Positions 56,916 to 64,000 of a DNA stretch of 64,000 nucleotides are shown here, one piece after another. The stretch's first letter is position 1. Each line of letters starts with the position of its first letter. The translations under genes and the position numbers were made by a program. Source of the DNA: Eulemur rufifrons (Eukaryota; Chordata; Mammalia; Primates; Lemuridae); contig NC_090996.1 in assembly GCF_041146395.1 (NCBI RefSeq), positions 29,350,738-29,414,737 on the forward strand. The letters are read 5' to 3'. The notes beneath the pieces were generated by a model, which did not search any database, had not been told where the DNA came from, and saw nothing but the letters and a program-made list of their open reading frames with translations.

Positions 56916-57409
56916 TCTGTGATACATTTTCCACCTCTCATCCTACGTTTTATCCTCTGACAGTGGCTTAGGAATCTATTAATCTGTGCTGGTTTGGGGG
57001 GTAAGGAAGACTATACCAGCCTTCTGTGCTTCGTCAGACCCCAGACTCAGGATTAGAGGGAAGGTGAGAAGAGGACCTCCCAGTGATTCCACTGGGCTGG
57101 GATTTTAGTGGTTATCACCACCTCCTCTGGCTTCAGAATTGCTTTCCCAGACCAACCCTGCATGACATCGACGTGTGGTGAGACACTCCTGTGCGTCTTT
57201 AGAGGCACCAGTCTGAAAATGTTTTCTCTGTCTCCCAATGGCCTCCTGCAAGTACCTTCCATCTTGCCCTGGGTTTCAGGAATGCTCAAGAATTATGGGA
57301 TCTTGCCACCGAGTTTCCCCAGCCTGCCTCTGCCTCTGAGCTCATGGGTCCTCCTCCTTCTCCACTTTGCTGAAAACCAGCCACAGGCTCTGACTACCTG
57401 CTATTCTGA
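56916..57409. other. Unique sequence
   Basis: No repeat recognised. A 127-codon frame (57108-57491) runs into the MITE that follows. Confidence 0.4.
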
Positions 57410-57600
57410 AGGGTCGGAAACATCAGTGTCAGAATCACCCGGAGAGCTTATTAAATATGTGGATTCCTGGACCATTCCCCAGAAATACTGAGTCCAGTTT
57501 TTTGGGCGTAGAGCCCAGGATGGTGCATGTTTAACCAGATTCCCAGGTGATTCTGATGTCAGGGGGTCCGCAGACCACATCTAGAGAAGCACTTGCCCTA
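57410..57600. mobile_element. MER5A-like hAT MITE
   Basis: 'catcagtgtcagaatcacccggagagcttattaaatatgtggattcctggacc', 'cccaggtgattctgatgtcagggggtccgcagaccaca'. Both ends are mutually complementary as in MER5A. Confidence 0.7.
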
Positions 57601-57654
57601 TTCTGGAAGCCTACTCATCCAGACATGTTCTGAGATTTCAAGAGTGGGTAAGCC

Positions 57655-57812
57655 CAGTGGTTCTCAAACTTGGCTGCATATTAGACTCACCTCGGGGAAC
57701 TTAAAAACCTCTCGATGCCTAGGCCACAGTGCAGACCCATCAAAACAGAACCTCTGGGCATGGGACCTGGACGTCAGTAGTTTGTAAAGCTCCCCAGGTA
57801 TTTCCGAGTTGC
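57655..57812. mobile_element. hAT-Charlie MITE (MER5/MER20 relative)
   Basis: 'cagtggttctcaaacttggctgcatattagactcacctcggggaactt' at one end and 'aaagctccccaggtatttcc' at the other. Lies just after the preceding MITE. Confidence 0.7.
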
Positions 57813-58254
57813 AGCTACTGCTGAGAGAAGGTGGTTATATTAACATAACAATCCTCCTGGGACTTGGGGCCATATAATTGTAGGTAGCTGTTTCCCTTTG
57901 CTGAGTCCTTTAGCCTACACAGGTCAGATGGATTTGGAAGTTTACTCTTCATTCTTTTACTGATACTTCCGTTTATTCTCTGTTCTCATGCTGCACACTG
58001 AGGGTGCAGAATTGCCAGGGGTGGAATGTGCGTGCACACGCATCCAATTCCCGACCAGCAGGAAATGCAGCAGGGGCTGGCCTCATTGCCCTTAGCCGCA
58101 AAGGGCATTGCTTGAGACATCTGTGCTCACTCTCACGATGGCTCTCGATTGATTTGGACTGATTGAGGCAGCCATAGATGTTCCCAAGGCCCGAGGTAAA
58201 GGTATTATCACCTTTGGATCATGAACCTGTGACACGAGGGTCTTCCTGGGGGGG
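57813..58254. other. Unique sequence
   Basis: No feature recognised. Confidence 0.4.
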
Positions 58255-58480
58255 ACTGTTTTACCTAGTGGTCAAGAGTGTGGGCTTTGGAGTCAGGGTG
58301 CCTCCTCTGGATTTTAGCTCTCCCACTTAGGTGGGCAAGCTACGGGCCCTCCCTGAACCTCCATTTCCTCGTCTGTGAAATGGGGATAAACCAAAGCACT
58401 GACCTTACAGGGTTGTGTTAACAACTAAACAAGATGAACCGTGTAAAATATTTAACCCCATATTTAGCCTGGTGTTAGGT
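58255..58480 (+). repeat. MIR SINE, near full length
   Basis: 'ctagtggtcaagagtgtgggctttggagtcagggtgcct', 'cctgaacctccatttcctcgtctgtgaaatggggataaacc', 'cttacagggttgtgttaac', then the tail. Confidence 0.9.
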
Positions 58481-59225
58481 CCCCTCCCCTTTTCCTCTAG
58501 GGTTGCCTTGCAAGAAGCGACAGTGACAGGCCGGGCAGGTGCTTGGGATCGTGCTGGTGGTGATAGGAGCGGCAGCCAGGTACCATGTCCAAAATGCTTC
58601 CAAGAGCACGAGCTGCCTCTCGTAATCAGTATTTGTACAAGTACAAATGAGGAAGACTCAATGTGTCCCTTTCATTTACCACCTGAACCCTGCCTGGTGA
58701 AATGAAACTTATCATTTGTACTCTACGCCACGCTTTCCCAAATTCCACTTCATTCGCTCTCTGCAGACATGGCTTATGATAGCAACACGTAGCTTCATCC
58801 TGGTAGCCCAATGCACTTGAAGTTTTGCTCAATACAATGCTATTAGGGTGAAGAAGGGACTTTCATGATCAGGGCAACCAGGAGAGATATATGCCCACGT
58901 TTTTATTGAGACCCAAGCCTCAGCCAATAAGTCTCTGTGACTCTATTGCAGTCGTAAGAGTGCAGATATTTTAAAGTTCTGCCCTTACTTCCCCTGGTTC
59001 TGTCAGTAATCCAAATTACTGACAATGACATGTTCTCCTAGAACCAGTATGCTCACCACATTGGATTTCCACTGATATGATTTTCAGAGTATTTCCAAGT
59101 GGATACATCTAGTCTATGTATGATTCTACCTTCACAAAACCTCTAACCACAAATCCTAGGTTTTCATTCAACAGTACTTGACATTGGACCATGTGCCAGG
59201 CATGGTTCTTTTATGAATGTATGAC
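58481..59225. other. Unique sequence with small perfect palindromes
   Basis: No repeat recognised. Inverted repeats at 58631-58648 and 59001-59024 (see findings). Confidence 0.4.
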
Positions 59226-59322
59226 TTCAACTGATTTCCCAACTCTAACACACTAGATTTTCCCTTCTGATCACTACTGCCCATCATTCGGCACAAGGGA
59301 AGTGCTGAATAAATGATAGTCA
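59226..59322 (+). repeat. L2 LINE tail
   Basis: 'tctaacacactagattttccc', 'cggcacaagggaagtgctgaataaatgatagt' is a worn L2 3' end. Confidence 0.55.
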
Positions 59323-59685
59323 TTAACTCTGGTGAAGACATGGAATCGTCATGCTCCCCAGCGACCAGGGATCTCAATAGTTGCTATGTTGGTGTTAAAT
59401 CCTTGCCCAAACAAAGAGAAGTGGGGAGAGGAGGACAGGAAAAGGAATCTGGACAGAAAGGAGTGGACTTCTTAGAGGGAAAAGTCCCCCTGAGAAAAGC
59501 AGGTGAAGGAAAGAGAACCCTTAGATCACGTCCCCTCTGGAAACCAATGGGTCCAGATGGCCTGCGTGTGAGGTGGTCTGCAGGACTGGCTGATCCAACT
59601 GCACAGCAATTCATAGCCAGTTCACAAAACCTTGGAGAGGAATTCTACCTTCAGGGCGCTGGTCCAAAGTTTGGTTTTTCCATTA
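59323..59685. other. Unique sequence under a 157-codon frame
   Basis: A plus-strand frame (59313-59786) spans it. Its first codons lie in the L2 tail before and its end in the L2 tail after, which argues against a gene. Confidence 0.45.
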
Positions 59686-59832
59686 TCTGTTGCCTGCCTC
59701 TCCCAATTGGATGCTCCATGAGGCAGGGCCCTCCCCTGTCTGATCTGATGCTGAATACCCAGCACCCATCTCTAGGCTCATCGTAGACATTCAATACATG
59801 GTGGCTAAAGGACTGGGTGAATGAATGGATAA
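59686..59832 (+). repeat. L2 LINE tail
   Basis: 'ggatgctccatgaggcagggccc', 'tgctgaatacccagcacccat', 'cgtagacattcaatacatggtggctaaaggactgggtgaatgaatgg'. Confidence 0.75.
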
Positions 59833-59934
59833 CTAAGCCTTGGGGAGATGGAGGACAGGGAGGAGCGCATATGAGGGTCTAGCGTTCATGGATGCATTTG
59901 CTATATGCATTGCATATCTTCCATCCCATCTCTT

Positions 59935-60050
59935 CTGTCCCACAGGTTTCCATCAGACTCATCTGGAGGCCCAGAGGGTTTAATTGACCTGCTCAAGTTC
60001 CACAGCCACTGGGGAGCAGAACTGGTTTTCACTCTGCTGTGTCTTAGCCT
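59935..60050 (-). repeat. MIR SINE fragment, antisense
   Basis: 'tctggaggcccagagggtttaattgacctgctcaagttccacagcc', then 'agcagaactgg' is the MIR complement. Confidence 0.55.
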
Positions 60051-60202
60051 AGAGTTCCTCAGCTTTGGCATCAAGACATTTGGGACTATGTCATTCTTTG
60101 CAATGGGGTGGACAGAGTGGCCGTCCTGTGCATTGTAGACTCTACCCATGCAATGCTGGTACCCTGACCAATTTATGACACCAGAATGTCTCCAGACTTG
60201 CC
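60051..60202 (-). mobile_element. MER20 (hAT-Charlie MITE), antisense, diverged
   Basis: 'cctcagctttggcatcaagacatttggg', 'gtggccgtcctgtgcattgtag', 'ctctacccatgcaatgctggtaccc', 'atgtctccagacttgccaagtg'. The second MER20 in the window, more worn than that at 28365. Confidence 0.7.
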
Positions 60203-61055
60203 AAGTGTACCTTGGAGTGGGCAATTGTGTCTCTTATGGAGAACCGCTGGCTTGGCCTATGGATAATTTCAGCCTCCTATGTTCCTCTACTCCAATCCCT
60301 ATCTACCCCAGTCCTCTTGGAGCACTGCTGTTTTCCTTGTGGACTCTTTCTCACCCCACCTTCCCCACAGTCCTCCTTGGGCATCCCTCTGGGAATGCAA
60401 CATGTGGATGGCAATGTTCCGAGTGTTGCCATAAACATTCGCTCTTCCAGTTTATTTAACATCAGCCCTGTGTCCCGATCGCTTGTGTCATTGGCTCGGA
60501 TGCTAACAAGCTTTCTGGAATACGTGCAATATATTTTTTTCTTTTGCCTAAATTGCACGTCCAATTGTTTAGCATGAGATAAACCAGTGTGTTTATGAGG
60601 AGATAACTTGTCAAAACAGACTTGTGGCTCCACCATCGGGAGGGCCTAGCCTCCTCGCCTTTCTTCATTTGGAGATTCAGTGTGAATTTTTCTTGGATGT
60701 TTTATGTGGATGTAAAGTAAAAATTTATTTCCTGCTTTTTTATTGTGGACAGAAAAAAATGAAGGGAGGAACATAGCTTTAGCAAAAGCCACATATACAC
60801 ATGGTTTTTTAAGCATAAGAGATGAAGAGAGAGAAAGGAACAACAGAAGAGGGAATATGCTAGAGACAGAATGTGAGCGAGTTCCTAGCTAGGGGATGCA
60901 ATGAGAGGCAGGGCTCCCTTTTTGTGTTCATTCATTCATTCATTTGTTCATCCATGTACCATAGCATGAGCTGGGGAGTGTGCTGGCATGGAACGGACAT
61001 TTGGGTTGTTTGTTTCCACCTTTGGCTGTCATAGGTGATGCTGCTACGATGGGCT
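60203..61055. other. Unique sequence with (ATTC)n and an inverted repeat
   Basis: No named repeat except (TTCA)n at 60927-60945. 9-bp inverted repeat at 60522-60560. Open frames of 121 and 119 codons on opposite strands overlap each other. Confidence 0.4.
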
Positions 61056-61212
61056 GGTCTTACGCATCAGTATTAAAGCCAGCATTTCCCAAGTGCCTGC
61101 TGCTGAGCTGGGCACCGTGCTGGATCTGCACACACACCATCTCATTTAACCCTCTGGATCTTGTGGGAGGTTGATCTTCTGTCATCACACCTGACAGACA
61201 TCGGGAGGGAAG
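61056..61212 (-). repeat. MIR SINE fragment, antisense
   Basis: 'gctgagctgggcaccgtgctggatctgcacacacaccatctcatttaaccctc' is the MIR complement. The remainder is weak. Confidence 0.6.
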
Positions 61213-61899
61213 GCTTACCATGCGTCAGTTAACTTATTCCAAGTCTCAGAGTGATAGATCCTGGTTGGAAACACGGGTCTCTTTGTAGCTCATTGTTTTT
61301 TATAAACAGAGTGAATGATCGTGAGGCATGCTGCAATGAGGAAAATCGCATGGCCCGTAGTTTTGTCCCTGTTGACTGTGAGGTCCCCTTGCATTTGTAT
61401 AGAACTGTTATTTTTCAGCACACATCCATCTTCAGTGTACCATTTTTCCTCTGCAAACACTGGATAACCTTGAAGCTCTCAGCCATTCCTTCCTCCTCTC
61501 CTTTTATGACAGAGAGATAAATAAGTTGGTGATGTCTTCAGGAGAAGGACATGATGAGACAGACAGCGTCAGACTCCAGGAAGGAGCCCAGGGGCTGCTT
61601 CATGAGCTAGTGTTCAGCCAGGCCTCCCCAGGAGTGCAGTGTAGCAGAAGTAAAGACCCCCGAAAGGCACAGAGGGGAAGACACATCCCAAACTTCAAAG
61701 GCTGTCAGGCTCCCATTCCGACGCTGCGAGATAGAAAATCCTGCTCACAGGGAAGAGCATCATCTGCTTTCTGAAGCCTGAAGAATGTTCCCACTCAGCT
61801 CTAAGATGGGGTGGGGGTGAAAGTGACCGTGGGAGGTGTTAGCAGGGCAGGATAAGTCACCTTGTTGTAGTCACGATGTCTAAATACATTTCCGAAAGT
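61213..61899. other. Unique sequence
   Basis: No repeat recognised. Open frames at most 89 codons. Confidence 0.4.
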
Positions 61900-61937
61900 G
61901 CGCGCGCGCGCGCGCTCTCTCTCTCTCTATCTCTCTT
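61900..61937. repeat. Compound (GC)n(CT)n microsatellite
   Basis: Eight GC units (61900-61915) directly followed by CT units to about 61937. An alternating GC run of this length is rare in mammalian DNA. Confidence 0.95.
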
Positions 61938-62292
61938 TTCAATTTCAGCATATTATGGAGGTACAAATGTTTAGGTTACAGACATTGCCTTTGCCCTGCC
62001 CAAGTCAGAGCTACAAGCGTGCCCATTCCCCAGACAGTGCCCACCGTACCCATTAGGTGTGTGTATACCCATCCTGTCCTCCCCTCTCCCACCTGCCCGA
62101 CGCCCAATGAATATTACTACTGTATGTGCACATAAGTGCTGATCAATTAGTACCAATTTGATGGTGAGTACATGTGGTGCTTGTTTTTCCATTCTTGTGA
62201 TACTTCACTTAGAAGAATGGGCTCCAGCTCCATCCAGGATAATACAAGAGGTGCTAGTTCAGCATTGTTTTTTGTGGCTCAGTATTACAAAA
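61938..62292 (-). mobile_element. 5'-truncated L1, antisense
   Basis: Complement of the lineage-specific L1 3' end: 'caatttcagcatattatggaggtacaaatgtttaggttacagacattg', 'gtgcacataagtgctgatcaattag', 'gaatgggctccagctccatcc'. Related to the L1 at 34474. GCTCTCTCTC at 61914-61923 and 62293-62302 is a plausible target repeat. Confidence 0.85.
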
Positions 62293-62439
62293 GCTCTCTC
62301 TCAAGGAACAACCTTTAAGGTATGATAGGCAGGTAACTTTCAGCATGCTGTTAGAACAGTGTTGGTTGAGATGGGGTTGAAGTAAATGATGTATCTAACC
62401 CTCTACCAGCTTAGCAGTTTACTCGGGGGCCAATGAGAT

Positions 62440-62645
62440 CTTCCATAATTATTAACACTATTGAATACATGTTATATGCCAAGCACCATGCTAGGTGTTT
62501 TATATCTATTCTTTCATCAAATTCTTTAAAAAACACTATAAGGTAGAAACTATTATTAGCCCCATTTTACAGATGAGAAAACTCAGGTTAAGTCACTTGC
62601 CTGCGGTCACATAATGAGCAAATGAAAGAGATTTAAGTACATATT
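62440..62645 (-). repeat. MIR SINE, antisense
   Basis: 'attgaatacatgttatatgccaagcaccatgctaggtg', 'tattattagccccattttacagatgagaaaactcaggttaagtcacttgcctgcggtcacataatgagc'. Very clear. Confidence 0.9.
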
Positions 62646-64000
62646 AAGTGAACTTTAGTGGGCAGATAGGTCCTGGGGGCACCTTAGAGAGATGGGCAGT
62701 GATTAATCTGAAGTTGAAATAGAGATCTCTGTGACATATATATTAAATTGCCATAAGTGGAGAAGGAAAACAGTGGTTTTAATAAGGAGCCTGAAATAAA
62801 GAGTCCTAAGGGTTGATGCTCTGGGTTGCGGGCACACTATTTTGCTAACAAGTTGTTTCTCATGTGGGCACTCCACACAGCATGCCCTTGGCTGGATGGC
62901 AGTGGGCTACCACTTTAATGATGATGGTTAATCATTTAATGATGGTTAGTAATCCTCCCAACGAATGCCAGGCAAGCAGTTTACCTTAAAATAAAGCATA
63001 GAACACATTGGCATGTATGAAAGCACAATTGCATCAGAGATTTATTAAGTTTCTATCTGTGTGGGATGCAACGTGGAGAGCCTTTTTATAGGTTAACCGC
63101 AAGACTTTGCTAAATTTCCATGTACTTTTTTGCATGGTCCTAACTCTTCTCTTCCATTCATACTCATATGGATTCTCCAATTCATGGCACCTTCTGGTCT
63201 CTGTATGCAAGTGATGTTGAGAAAGTTTAACAATTATTCAGGCATGGGCACCTGGTCAGCTTGAATGAATGCACTGACCAAATGGATGGTTGGTTGCCAG
63301 CCATAAACAACTGGCTGGATCTCAATGTTGCCCTGAAGCAGTGAAGATTTCCCCCTGGTTTATTTAGTCCATGGGATCAAACAGTAATTCATGTTTCTCT
63401 GAAGTGTATAGAGAAGTTGAAACGGAGAATAGCATGTGAAGCTAAGATTTCAATGGAGACATGTGTGTTGATGTTCCTGGCATGGTGGCAGCAGGGGCTA
63501 TTAAACAATGACTTATGTTGATATGTTTTGTCACAATATCAATTCATCTTGTGATTTTGAATAATGTTAGAGGAAAATGCAAGGCTAAAAATGTTTGCGA
63601 AGGGGGCCTGGGTTATAAAAGCTTGAGAAACACCAAGGTAAAGGCATGAGCAGTAGAAGTCAGCATAGGTTTGATGAGTTGCTGGACTCACATGGAGTGA
63701 AACTGTTCATCTTTTTCTGGTTGATGAATAAGGTCCTCATTAAAAATGTTGAAGGCTCTCTGTGCGGGGCTTTGGGAATCAGGCCAGACCTCAGTCCCCA
63801 GGGAGTGAAGATGAGATGGGACCAGTGATGATGCCATCCTGGTGCGTCATAACGGGTGGAGGAGGGGAAGCACCTGGGACGCATCGCCCAGCATCCAAGT
63901 GCCTGCAGATACAGGGCTCGTGCACATTGCTGTGGCTAGTGGGGGGTTGTGTGAGAAATAGAAAAGCCGGTCCCAGCTTCTAAAGGAATTTCTGTTCTAG
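62646..64000. other. Unique sequence to the window end
   Basis: No repeat or gene recognised. A short tandem duplication lies at 62914-62955. Open frames at most 74 codons, overlapping on both strands. Confidence 0.45.

Noticed and set aside
59313..59786. 157-codon plus-strand frame
   Set aside because: Begins in one L2 tail and ends in another.

Overview
This is a mammalian, almost certainly primate, nuclear DNA window with no protein-coding gene that I can support. The best taxonomic clue is the SINEs. The Alus at about 19.1 and 32.4 kb carry the middle region typical of strepsirrhine (lemur/galago-type) Alus, and a shorter Alu at 7.6 kb has a strepsirrhine-type right arm. Truncated L1 3' ends at 34.5-35.1, 61.9-62.3 and 24.4 kb share one 3' UTR that I associate with the same group. 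A lemur-like genome is my best reading. This is recognition from memory, not a database search.

Layout: the window is a mosaic of old interspersed repeats separated by unique, non-repetitive DNA. L2 and MIR are the commonest classes, followed by old L1M-type LINE fragments (mostly minus strand), MaLR/ERVL LTRs, and hAT-Charlie MITEs (MER5A, MER20, a MER58-like pair). Young insertions are few: three full-size or nearly full-size minus-strand Alus, one short Alu with a perfect target duplication, one older AluJ-like copy, and two or three truncated L1s. Insertions nested within insertions give a relative chronology in at least seven places. The clearest is an L1 with an inverted 5' part, inserted in an older L1 3' UTR at 9.9-11.5 kb.

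Unique stretches worth attention are: 25.9-26.7 kb, where a near-perfect CTCF core motif, a G-quadruplex motif, a TCF/LEF site and a perfect 15-bp hairpin lie within about 650 bp; 39.87-40.17 kb, a weakly CpG-rich patch; and 22.68-23.25 kb, a GC-rich stretch. I infer possible regulatory function for the first two, and cross-species conservation or chromatin data would be decisive.

Coding: the longest open frames (207, 183, 154 and 153 codons) are within what about 128,000 codon positions give by chance. They overlap repeats, lack family resemblance, or lie where several frames are open at once. The window is best read as intergenic or deep-intronic sequence. I see no CRISPR array, operon, tRNA, rRNA or other structured RNA gene, and no convincing new multi-gene system.
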